From Tolypothrix sp. NIES-4075 (lineage in GTDB: Bacteria; Cyanobacteriota; Cyanobacteriia; Cyanobacteriales; Nostocaceae): DNA of 64,000 nt. The notes under the pieces are model-generated. The model did no database searches and was not told the origin of the DNA. It worked only from the letters and a program-made list of their open reading frames with translations. The position numbers and the translations under genes are program-made. The stretch's first letter is position 1, and each line of letters starts with the position of its first letter. The stretch covers positions 558,001 to 622,000 of the forward strand of contig NZ_BDUC01000002.1 in the NCBI RefSeq assembly GCF_002218085.1, in the 5' to 3' direction. Shown here one piece after another: positions 43,001-48,817 of the stretch.

Positions 43001-43476
43001 AAATTTAAAATAGATTCTATTTGTGTATTACGGTTCTTTAACTCAACCGCAATTTGTTCTAGTTGAGAATTCTGCTTTTGTAACTGTTTTTGCAGCCTTT
43101 GGATCGTCAGTTGATTTTCTACTCTGGCAAAAAGTTCTTCAACTTGAAATGGTTTGGTGATGTAGTCTACAGCACCCATTTGAAAAACTTTCACCTTGTC
43201 AAAAACATCTTTACCGTTGCTGATAAAAATTACGGGAATATCGCGAGTTATTTCATCAGCCTTCAGTTGTTGGCAAACTGTATAGCCATCAACTGAAGGC
43301 TTTTTAATATCCAACAAAATTAAATCGGGTGGAGCCAATTGTGCCACCATTAGAGCTAAGATAGCTGTATTTACAGCCCGAATTGTGTATCCGCGTTGGG
43401 ACAGAGTAGCAGATAAAAGTTGCAGATTATCCTGCGAATCATCAACTATTAAAATACTGCCTTGATTTGCGTGCAT
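37024..43476 (-). CDS. Giant hybrid sensor histidine kinase (REC-PAS/GAF array-HisKA-HATPase-REC)
   Basis: A 2150-residue cytosolic kinase. It opens with a receiver domain (residues 8-123: ILIVDDSQDN, LILLDIKKPSVDGY, FISNGKD, YITKPF), then a coiled coil, two PAS domains with PAC (about 150-400), a GAF (about 430-590), two PAS (620-870), a GAF (885-1040), three PAS (1055-1430), and a phytochrome-like GAF (1440-1620). HisKA follows with the phosphorylated His near 1639 (NMSHELRTPLNAILGF), then HATPase_c with QVLLNLLGNAIKFTD, DTGVGISPEEL and GTGLGLAISRKYV. A second receiver follows (VLVVDD-like ILVVDDVRESR, LILMDMRMPVMDGY near 1982), and then about 60 residues with no recognisable His phosphotransfer motif. 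A repeat-derived segment of about 60 Gly/Pro/Ser-rich residues lies inside HATPase_c (about 1772-1832). No transmembrane segment. It integrates several redox, ligand or light cues. Confidence 0.93.
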   Translation of the reverse strand: MHANQGSILIVDDSQDNLQLLSATLSQRGYTIRAVNTAILALMVAQLAPPDLILLDIKKPSVDGYTVCQQLKADEITRDIPVIFISNGKDVFDKVKVFQMGAVDYITKPFQVEELFARVENQLTIQRLQKQLQKQNSQLEQIAVELKNRNTQIESILNFAQVGICLTDQNGYVVDVNPAYCQLYQLTKEEIIGQLFTLHYPNLTKVEKADLIQEYQDFIRNGSQSENQEVTIRRKDNSRLTVNMTRGIFTIDDSKFFVVTSVMDITSRKDAEKALIKCEERWQLALKGNNDGVWERDLRTNKVFFSARCREILGYVDYELNDFKQWVKLIHPDDVERMMSAFMAYLNRQSPQYIAQYRMRCKDNSYKWILSRGEALWDEVGKPMRITGSITDISYCKLAEDALQQQLNRTNLLKQITDKIRSELDTKKILETAARQIGKTLDVSRVLIHTYISLPNPKIPTLGEFLSSGYASLMNFEIPFTDNLHLQQILLQDEAIASYDVFADPLLQNVQHICRQLEMKSLLAVRTSYKGEANGVIGLHQCDRHREWTPPDIEVLESIAANVGIALAQATLLEQHQKARDELYIQNIQLQAEIRNRLLTEAALKANESKYRRLVETSQDVIWKTDIHGYITFVNSAVRKIFGYEPAEMIGRSWLYFIPTEQVAADRELFARVLCGETVFQYETKRIAKDGSLIYLMVNAIALQNEADLIVGVTGTASNITQRKSSEAARRASEEKFASAFRSSPDPIALSTFPETRYIEVNDSFCKFFGCSRSEIIGRTNQELNNWLNTEECAFLTQILQQTKVIRNHEIDFCIATGEVRTVLFSAELIEIDQQQYMLGTSKDITERKHAENESRLLLLTTQAITRAQNVNSALERVLRLICHTINWDFAEAWIPSEDGTVLEHKLAWCEDQSTLEKFNRHSQNITFAAGVGLPGRVWLTKQPEWIEDVTAVGKPTFLRSQIATRVGFKAGFAVPIQFENQVLAVLVFFKRSSLPVDKRLLELVGVVAAQLGALIVRKHIEAQHQQSKERLQLALEASNLGLWDWNLSTGKVYRDWHWKKMLSYKEHEIADNIGAFEVLIHPEDLPVVKQALNAHLQGATPVYEVEFRMRSAIGEWKWIQSRGQVSERDNKGDPLRMTGTHKDITERKILERELALREARLNAFFGCAPVGMSILDNQLRFVQINELLAEIYGRHQQDYIGKTIYEIVPAVIAPLVVPFYEQVLRTGEPILNLEVSVASTKQPDTERHFLASYFPILGKDGNLSGVGTVVVEITARKQAELALLTSQRRYQTLAEASPVCIFHTDAENNCLYINKRWTEMTGYSQEEALGMGWISALHPEDRDRFFAVWMEAAATQTLYQCEHRFLRADGTDIWVICQALPELDDNKEIKGFIGTITDITEHKVAEVALHESAERERTIARVIQRMRETLDIETIFAATTQELRQVLNCDRVVVYRFNHNWSGEFVAESVSNNWISLIEEDQNDPNFTNGALQDDRCVVRMLNSQDNQVLDSYLQKTQGGMYSRGASFLCVPDIYKAGFEDCYIQLLERFQAKAYISVPIFCGNQLWGLLASYENSTPRQWKTGEISIAVQIGNQLGVALQQAELLAQTQRQSQALQQAAIAADAANRAKSEFLANMSHELRTPLNAILGFTQVMSRENSLSSENQQNLTIINRAGEHLLNLINDILEMSKIEAGRTTLNPSSFDLIRLLDNLQDMLHFRAASKGLQLTFEYSVTIPQYIQTDESKLRQVLLNLLGNAIKFTDIGSVKLRVLLGDEGGRELGAGGRGTGGQGGQGGQGRLGGQGDKKTRRQGELSSPASPASPAPPFPPSPHSLIFEIQDTGVGISPEELDQLFVAFGQTESGKKSQQGTGLGLAISRKYVQLMGGDIRVSSTFGAGSTFTFDIQVSLAQKSEIEITQSKCRVIGLVPKQREYRILVVDDVRESRLLLVKLLTDIGFAVKEAANGDEAIAIWSTWQPHLILMDMRMPVMDGYEATKEIKARESFKEDYRQITTVIIALTANVFEEQRTAIMQAGCDDFINKPFREEILLEKLSQYLGLEYIYQEESAEISEKTKKTTQEILFSGDLMPLLSQMSPEWLAAVYNAAAQCSDDLIFDLIEKIPPKNVLLKDCLSDLANNFLFEKILELTSK
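37978..38158. repeat. In-frame minisatellite within the kinase ATPase domain
   Basis: Plus-strand units agcagggga (about four) and then ccccttgtc, ccccctgtc, ccccctgcc (about ten) form a purine/pyrimidine-asymmetric minisatellite. On the minus strand it is read as Gly-Gly-Gln-Gly repeats followed by SPASPASPAPPFPPSP. The flanking sequence gives a normal HATPase_c N-box before it and a G1 box after it, so it was inserted without breaking the frame. Confidence 0.8.
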
Positions 43477-43479
43477 TGA

Positions 43480-43690
43480 AAATAGGGAATTGGGAATTGG
43501 GAATTGGGAATTGGTAATAGGTAATTGGGAATTGGGAATTGCGAATTGGGAAGAGGAAAACGGTAAAGGAATAAAAAGCTTTTTCCATTACCCATTACCC
43601 ATTACCCATTACCCATTACCCATTACCCATTACCCATTACTTATTACTTAGTACATAGTACCCAGTCCCTAGTCCCCAGTCCCCAATCCC
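43480..43690. repeat. Heptameric repeats gggaatt followed by complementary ttaccca
   Basis: About ten units of gggaattg / ggtaatt (43484-43552), a short unique part, then about nine copies of cattacc (43586-43640) and a cagtccccagtcccc run. It lies just upstream of the hybrid kinase start and at the 3' end of the S41 protease gene. Confidence 0.75.
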
Positions 43691-43696
43691 TAATCT

Positions 43697-44974
43697 CTAT
43701 TTTTGCACCGCTTGTAACACAGTTTTTATCGCCCGCTGTTTTTGCGGATCTGCTCCTTGAGCGTATTCTAAGGAGAAGGGAACGCTGATATCTGGGGTTA
43801 CACCCTTACCCTCTAACCTTTGATCGTTATTGAGAAATACATTTGTGACTGCTAAATAAAGCAGGCTATTATCTTTCATCAAAAACGGACTACCAGCAAC
43901 TACAGCACCAGTTGTTTTGGAACCAATTACTTGTCCAATGCGGTGTTGTTGAAAAGCAAACGCGAGAATTTCCTTACTGCTGCGGCTACCTTCATTGACC
44001 AACATCACCGCAGGCTTTTTCCATTGATAATTATAGGTATATTGTTTGCCATTACGTCGAATATTCGTGACGCTTGGTCCTGGTTTTGCGGTAAATATGT
44101 TGAGATAATCTAAATCTCCTCCACCCCAACCGTCTCTAAGATCCAAAATTAATGCGTCTGCGTTTGACAGACGACCATAAATTAGGTCATCTTGCAACTG
44201 TTGCTGATGAGGATCGGCTGCATTTGACCAAATATGAACATAGCCTATTTTCTTGCCTTGTTCTTGAATTATTTGAGTGCTGGCTTGTTGAGCATCGAAA
44301 AACATTTTAGTTGTATCGAACATCTTTGGGGCGATCGCTATTTCTTGCCGACTATTTACATCCGATGTTCTCTGAATCAACAATTTAACTTGTTGACCCG
44401 CTTTACCTGCAAAAGATTGTATTGCTTGATACGGCTTACCATCTACGCTCAGTATTTCATCGCCCACCTTTAAACCCGATTCCGCCGCCGGACTTTTATC
44501 TAGAGTCGCTTTGACAAAAATCTTGCCGTTAATCTCTTTGGTAAACGCGCCAATACCACTGTATTCAATTTTGCCTTTAGGGAAAATCTTTCTTAATTCC
44601 TTCTGGAAATCTCTACTTCTCGGATAAAAAATCCCTAAAAGCTGGTAATATTCGGCTTCATTTGCAGTGTAGAAGTGAGTGTGCGAAGTCCGCAATTGAG
44701 AAAGCATCTGATTGATGATGACAGATGCTTCTTCAGTTGACTTTGCCCGCGCTATTTGAGGCTTATACTGTTCTCGGATAGCTTTCCAGTCCACTCCGTT
44801 AAATTTTGGATCAAAAAAGTTGTCGTTTACAGTTTGCCAAACTTGCTCAAAAACTTGAACCTCTGGTTTTGCCAAAGTCGGTAATAGCGGCGCCAACCAC
44901 AGTAAAAGCAATACACAAAAGCTAAAAAGGATTATTATAAGTAGGCGGTTTAAGCGAGATCGAAAGTTTTTCAT
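43697..44974 (-). CDS. S41-family C-terminal processing peptidase (tricorn/CtpA type)
   Basis: A 425-residue protein with an N-terminal signal or anchor (LLIIILFSFCVLLLLWLAP). A PDZ-like segment is at residues about 165-230 (GIGAFTKEINGKIFVKATLD, GLKVGDEILSVDGKPYQ), followed by the S41 core: ADALILDLRDGWGGGDLDYL, VMLVNEGSRSSKEILAFAFQQ (nucleophile Ser in the GSRSS segment, Lys four residues on) and TTGAVVAGSPFLMKDNSLLYL. It differs from CtpA, which matures photosystem II D1, in having the catalytic region shorter and no extended lumenal motif, so substrate is unknown. It acts in the periplasm or thylakoid lumen. Confidence 0.85.
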   Translation of the reverse strand: MKNFRSRLNRLLIIILFSFCVLLLLWLAPLLPTLAKPEVQVFEQVWQTVNDNFFDPKFNGVDWKAIREQYKPQIARAKSTEEASVIINQMLSQLRTSHTHFYTANEAEYYQLLGIFYPRSRDFQKELRKIFPKGKIEYSGIGAFTKEINGKIFVKATLDKSPAAESGLKVGDEILSVDGKPYQAIQSFAGKAGQQVKLLIQRTSDVNSRQEIAIAPKMFDTTKMFFDAQQASTQIIQEQGKKIGYVHIWSNAADPHQQQLQDDLIYGRLSNADALILDLRDGWGGGDLDYLNIFTAKPGPSVTNIRRNGKQYTYNYQWKKPAVMLVNEGSRSSKEILAFAFQQHRIGQVIGSKTTGAVVAGSPFLMKDNSLLYLAVTNVFLNNDQRLEGKGVTPDISVPFSLEYAQGADPQKQRAIKTVLQAVQK

Positions 44975-44975
44975 C

Positions 44976-45026
44976 GTAGTGAGCGCAGAGAGCGCTCTGA
45001 TATCAGAGGACTGAAGTCCTCACTAC
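44976..45026. repeat. Palindromic repeat, GTAGTGAG family, copy C
   Basis: Outer arms GTAGTGAG / CTCACTAC with nested palindromes agagcgctct and aggactgaagtcct. It lies directly upstream of the S41 gene start and touches the 3' end of the aldo/keto reductase remnant. Related to 4993, 13993 and 48763. Confidence 0.7.
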
Positions 45027-45118
45027 AGTTTATCTATTAACGCTGCCATTGCCCCAATAGTTTCCTCAATAGCAACATTCGGATCGACACGGTGCTGATA
45101 ATAAAAGTCAATTATGAA
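45023..45118 (-). pseudogene. Aldo/keto reductase fragment
   Basis: A minus-strand frame of about 31 codons reads IIDFYYQHRVDPNVAIEETI then GAMAALIDKL and a TAG stop. The YYQHRVDPNV..EETIGAMA block is one of the most conserved parts of aldo/keto reductases (around residue 110-140 of a 320-residue enzyme). Nothing before or after it continues the homology: upstream lies a tandem repeat and the stop lies in a palindromic repeat. It is therefore a relic. Confidence 0.7.
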
Positions 45119-45246
45119 GGATAAAAGATGAAAAAAGAAAGGAGGAAAGGAAAAAGTTTTTCTTTCTTTCATACTTCATCCTTCATACTTTATCCTTCTC
45201 CTTCTCCTGTCGGAGACGCTGCGCGAACAAAGACGCTACGCGAACA
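45105..45246. repeat. Inverted pyrimidine/purine repeats and GACGCTACGCGAAC repeats
   Basis: gaaggataaaagatgaaaaa (45116 onward) faces the complementary tttcatacttcatccttc and cttcatactttatccttc, giving a long imperfect hairpin. Two copies of the agacgctgcgcgaac / agacgctacgcgaac motif follow (45213-45245), the same family as in the kinase gene at 11438-11485. They end about 30 bp before the nudC start. Confidence 0.65.
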
Positions 45247-45275
45247 TCCTTTTTTGGTTAAACAGTTCTACACGC

Positions 45276-46088
45276 ATGACTAGAATTTTCATTCCCGGAA
45301 TAACTCCACCCACACAACAATCTCAACCAGCTTGGTGGTTTGCCTTTGTAGGCAATAAACTACTTATTTGCGTTCGCACTTCTAACCAGATTCCGCATTT
45401 AATAAGCTTGGCAGAAATTAACTTAACCCCAGTGCGGACACAATTTCTCGGCACAATTGATAATCACCCATGTTATTGTGCCGAATTACCAAAAGATACA
45501 GTTCCTCCTGAAGGCATGATTTTTCGAGGACTGCGCGAGTTATACGGTATTATAGAAGAAGATTTTTTCGCACTTAGCGGTCGAGCATTTCAAATTATGG
45601 AATGGGATCGCACGCACCAATATTGCGGACATTGTGCAACTGCGACAACACAATTATCAGGCGATCGCGCTAAACGCTGTCCAAATTGTGGTTTAGTTAA
45701 TTATCCTCGCCTTTCCCCAGCTATCATTGTTTTAATCTCTCGTGGGGAAGAACTTTTATTAGCTCGCGCTAATCGATTTCCGCAAGCTATGTACAGCGTA
45801 CTTGCCGGTTTTGTCGAAGCCGGAGAATCGTTAGAAGAAACTGTCATCCGCGAAGTTAAAGAAGAAGTGGGCATTTCAGTCAAGAATATTCGCTATTTTG
45901 GCTCTCAATCTTGGCCCTTTCCCAACTCGTTGATGATAGGATTTACAGCAGATTACGCGAGTGGTGAAATCGTCATCGAAGAGAAAGAAATAGCGGATGC
46001 AGCTTGGTTTAAAAAAGATAATTTACCACAGATTCCACCAAAGTTGAGCATTGCGCGTAAACTAATTGATGCGTTTGTATCTAGTTGA
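45276..46088 (+). CDS. nudC: NAD+ diphosphatase (NudC)
   Basis: A 270-residue Nudix hydrolase that cleaves NAD(H) to NMN(H) and AMP and can remove NAD caps from RNA. A zinc ribbon with Cys117, Cys120, Cys135 and Cys138 (YCGHCATAT, RCPNCGLVNYPR) precedes the Nudix box GFVEAGESLEETVIREVKEE and GI (residues 178-200). The NudC-specific SQPWPFP motif appears as SQSWPFP (210-216), one residue changed. The length is that of the family. The ATG at 45276 lies just after a repeat and has no clear ribosome-binding site. Cytosolic. Confidence 0.94.
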   Translation: MTRIFIPGITPPTQQSQPAWWFAFVGNKLLICVRTSNQIPHLISLAEINLTPVRTQFLGTIDNHPCYCAELPKDTVPPEGMIFRGLRELYGIIEEDFFALSGRAFQIMEWDRTHQYCGHCATATTQLSGDRAKRCPNCGLVNYPRLSPAIIVLISRGEELLLARANRFPQAMYSVLAGFVEAGESLEETVIREVKEEVGISVKNIRYFGSQSWPFPNSLMIGFTADYASGEIVIEEKEIADAAWFKKDNLPQIPPKLSIARKLIDAFVSS

Positions 46089-46216
46089 AGAAATTCATCG
46101 TTATTGAGCGTGCTTGTTAAGCAAAAGCCCTAATGTAGTTTTGATGCGCGATCGCTATCAACTACAAGCGGCAAGCATTCTGAAAACACAAGAAAACTTT
46201 TTGGGAGAAAATTATA

Positions 46217-46825
46217 GTGAGCGTTCTCGCAAACCTCAAAAAAGAGTTAATTTCTATTTCAACTGCTACTGACATTGGCTTTAACTCCACCCCAACAATC
46301 AAGCAGCAAATCGAGACATTAGCGGAATCTCTGGAAGTGCTAAATCCAACTGTTGAACCTACAAGTTTTATGGAATTGGTTCAAGGGCGCTGGCAGTTGT
46401 TGTACAGTACATTCGGATTAGAACGAGAAACTACACTTCAACGTCTTTCTTTTGGAAAGCTGCCGAATGTGACAGTCAATGTTACTGGTATCTTTCAAGA
46501 AGTTTATCTGGATAATCAACAGTACATTAACTTAATTGAGTTTACCGTAGGTTCCGATGTTAAAGGCATTGCTGCGGTAACAGGACGCTACAGAGTAGAA
46601 GACTCTAAACGTCTCAACATTGATTTTTTAGAAACCTCCGTTAAAAGTGCAAGCAACGATTTGGATGTTTCCACCTTTCGCTCTTGCTTAGGAATCGATT
46701 TAAAATCAGCTTTAGAATCAAAGCTTGATTTTAGCGGTTGGTCGGATATTACCTATTTGGATGAAAATTTGCGTCTCATGCGTGGCAATAATCAAAATTT
46801 GTATGTGCTGGTGCGAACCAACTAA
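46217..46825 (+). CDS. PAP/fibrillin family protein (plastid-lipid-associated type)
   Basis: A 202-residue protein of the PAP/fibrillin family, small lipocalin-like proteins that stabilise thylakoid or plastoglobule lipids and carotenoids in cyanobacteria and plastids. The family blocks are LVQGRWQLLYSTFGLE near residue 55, NLIEFTVGSDVKGIAAVTGRY, and the closing TYLDENLRLMRGNNQNLYVL with the conserved DENLRLMRG. The GTG at 46217 follows GGGAGAAAAT, a good ribosome-binding site. No signal peptide. It is monocistronic and probably peripheral to membranes. Confidence 0.9.
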   Translation: MSVLANLKKELISISTATDIGFNSTPTIKQQIETLAESLEVLNPTVEPTSFMELVQGRWQLLYSTFGLERETTLQRLSFGKLPNVTVNVTGIFQEVYLDNQQYINLIEFTVGSDVKGIAAVTGRYRVEDSKRLNIDFLETSVKSASNDLDVSTFRSCLGIDLKSALESKLDFSGWSDITYLDENLRLMRGNNQNLYVLVRTN

Positions 46826-47007
46826 GCTAACTGATTGATGAGTGATGTATATGAATAGCGTTTTGTTTGAGATTGGATTTTACAACTTCAGCTTTCTCCT
46901 CAGCCGATACCGCTGAAGATAAGCTAGACTTTAGCGTAGCCTGTTGTGCAAAGATGCCCATCTATCATGTGTTTTCTTAAAAGCACTATAGCTTGTGCTT
47001 ATCTATA

Positions 47008-47646
47008 TTAAATGAGTGTCTTTCGCTGATTTAAATAATAATGCCATAATAAGCGCGTAGCTACTGCTCTCCAAGGTCGCCAAATTTCAGCTATAAGTTC
47101 AATTTCTGCTGCTGAGGGTCGATGTTCTAATCTTTTAACTCTCTGTATAGCTAATATTAAACCCAAATCGCCTTTGGGTAAACTATCTGGTCGCCTGAGT
47201 GCCATCATTAAATATATATCAACTGTCCAATCGCCGATACCTTTAAGTTTTTTCAGCACAGTGCGTACTTCTTCATCACCCATCGTGCTAAGGCTAGACA
47301 AATCAAGCTGTCCTGCAATGATAGATTGTGCTAATGTACGTGCGTAAAGAGTTTTTTGCCGACTAAATCCAATTCGTTTGATTTCGATATCATCAAGTTG
47401 CAGAAATAACTCTGGAGTAATTGGAGATATAGCTGCTTGCAAGCGAGTATAAACTGCTTTTGCTGATGCGAGAGATACTTGTTGTTCTAAAATAATTTGA
47501 ATAAGTGTGGAAAAACCGGGTTCACGTACCCAAAGCGGTGGTGTACCAAAGCGAGTGAAAATTTCCGCCAAGTCTGGATCTCGTGATACCAGAAAGTTCA
47601 ACCCGTCAGCAAAATTCTCCTCAGTTAAAGTTTCTGGGAATATCAT
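47008..47646 (-). CDS. DNA-3-methyladenine glycosylase II family protein (AlkA-like)
   Basis: A 212-residue HhH-GPD DNA glycosylase. The helix-hairpin-helix is LKKLKGIGDWTVDIYLM (residues 132-146) and the catalytic Asp is Asp160 in LPKGDLGL. It is shorter than E. coli AlkA (282) because it lacks the N-terminal domain, like many cyanobacterial and archaeal homologues. It removes alkylated bases from DNA. The ATG at 47646 overlaps the stop codon of the upstream DUF3574 gene by one base (TAATG), so translation is probably coupled. Confidence 0.9.
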   Translation of the reverse strand: MIFPETLTEENFADGLNFLVSRDPDLAEIFTRFGTPPLWVREPGFSTLIQIILEQQVSLASAKAVYTRLQAAISPITPELFLQLDDIEIKRIGFSRQKTLYARTLAQSIIAGQLDLSSLSTMGDEEVRTVLKKLKGIGDWTVDIYLMMALRRPDSLPKGDLGLILAIQRVKRLEHRPSAAEIELIAEIWRPWRAVATRLLWHYYLNQRKTLI

Positions 47647-48092
47647 TAGAAAGATACCTTAACAGTGCTAGTTACGCGCAAAACAGATTCCTGTTTAAAT
47701 TTTCGCTTATAACTTGCTATCACTTCTTCAATCATCTGATTTTTAGTGCGGCTATTTTCGTAAATCAAAATGACTAACTTAGTCTTTTCTCTGGTCAGTT
47801 TACCAGAATTATTTAGATATTGCCCGTAGGTGTCTATTACAGTTAGTCCTTCACGAAAGCGGGGTGTAACTACGCGGTTCAAAAATAGCTGCCATTCTAA
47901 CTCAGATATTGTATCTCCTCCTAATTTGGATAAGCCAAAGTACAACTCATCTTTTGTGAAAATCTTTTCAGTCGAATTTTGAGTCGATCTCTGTGGTGAC
48001 TGTGCGTGAACAAATGTATTTGTGTGAACAGGGGCGATAAAAAGTAAGCTTGTAAGAATTAGGCTGTTTAGACTTTTTTGCATTGTCATCAA
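47646..48092 (-). CDS. DUF3574 domain protein, exported
   Basis: A 148-residue protein with a signal peptide (SLNSLILTSLLFIAPVHTNT, cleavage likely after FVHA). The DUF3574 core follows: FTKDELYFGLSKLGG, then WQLFLNRVVTPRFREGLTVID and TYGQYL, and KLVILIYENSR. The family is exported and of unknown function; the fold resembles ferredoxin-like barrels. An alternative start is the third Met. Its stop overlaps the start of the glycosylase gene, an arrangement that is odd for proteins acting in different compartments. Confidence 0.85.
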   Translation of the reverse strand: MMTMQKSLNSLILTSLLFIAPVHTNTFVHAQSPQRSTQNSTEKIFTKDELYFGLSKLGGDTISELEWQLFLNRVVTPRFREGLTVIDTYGQYLNNSGKLTREKTKLVILIYENSRTKNQMIEEVIASYKRKFKQESVLRVTSTVKVSF

Positions 48093-48210
48093 ATCGGTTT
48101 AAGAGAAGCTTTTCGGATGCGTTACATGCAAAAAATCTTTATATTATGTAATGATATACATACCAGAACTATGCCTTTGTGTATGTATTGAAGGGAAATC
48201 ATGCTTTCAT

Positions 48211-48750
48211 ATGAGTACAATTAAAAATTGGTTCTGGGAAATTCAAGAATGCCGGCAAGGTCCTCATTACTACTTTAATGCGACTTTTGCTTTGTCTGAT
48301 GCTGAATGCCTTGTTGCTTTGGTGCGGCAGCATTCGCTGTCTGGTTTTGTACATTGCCAGTTTGTTGGCAATTTAATCAATGCACCATGTGGACGCTGCA
48401 ATTATCAAGGTGCTTACGATTTGTATATTGACCAGTATAATTATTCGGAAAATTTTATATCGCGTCTAGAAAGTGGCAAATATACAATTACTTGTTTACA
48501 CTCGCAGTGGAATATCATTGGTGTTTGTGGTAATGAACTTGCGATTGAATATGGTTCTGGTGGGATAACTGACACGCATAACGAAACTGGCACTTCACTT
48601 ATTGTAGCGATCGCGCAGTCACCAGAAGTTACTTTAATTGATTGGCAAGTCAATTCTGGGGGAGAGGGTTATCAACCAGTAGGTTTTGAAATTGGCAAAT
48701 CAGCCACAGAATTACTTGCCTACTTGCAGATAAAAGAACCGTTCTGTTAG
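48211..48750 (+). CDS. Hypothetical protein, cyanobacterial type
   Basis: The ATG at 48211 (MSTIKNWFWEIQECRQGPHY) is preferred over an earlier in-frame start at 48151, whose 20-residue extension is Cys-rich and unlike the rest. The 179-residue protein has a beta-rich look with several Cys residues (APCGRCNYQGAYDLYIDQ, TCLHSQWNIIGVCGN) and a C-terminal GGEGYQPVGFEIGKSATELL. I do not recognise a family and see no membrane segment. It sits between a decayed palindrome and the DUF3574 gene. Confidence 0.55.
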   Translation: MSTIKNWFWEIQECRQGPHYYFNATFALSDAECLVALVRQHSLSGFVHCQFVGNLINAPCGRCNYQGAYDLYIDQYNYSENFISRLESGKYTITCLHSQWNIIGVCGNELAIEYGSGGITDTHNETGTSLIVAIAQSPEVTLIDWQVNSGGEGYQPVGFEIGKSATELLAYLQIKEPFC

Positions 48751-48762
48751 AGATTTAATCTT

Positions 48763-48804
48763 GTAGTGAGCGCTTCTGCGCTTCTGCGATTCATCGCTCA
48801 CTAC
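48763..48804. repeat. Palindromic repeat, GTAGTGAG family, copy D
   Basis: TGTAGTGAGCG ... CGCTCACTACG around gcgcttctgcg-type units and gattcat. It lies between the convergent hypothetical gene and the CHAT gene and may terminate both. Confidence 0.7.
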
Positions 48805-48817
48805 GAAGAAGAAATTA

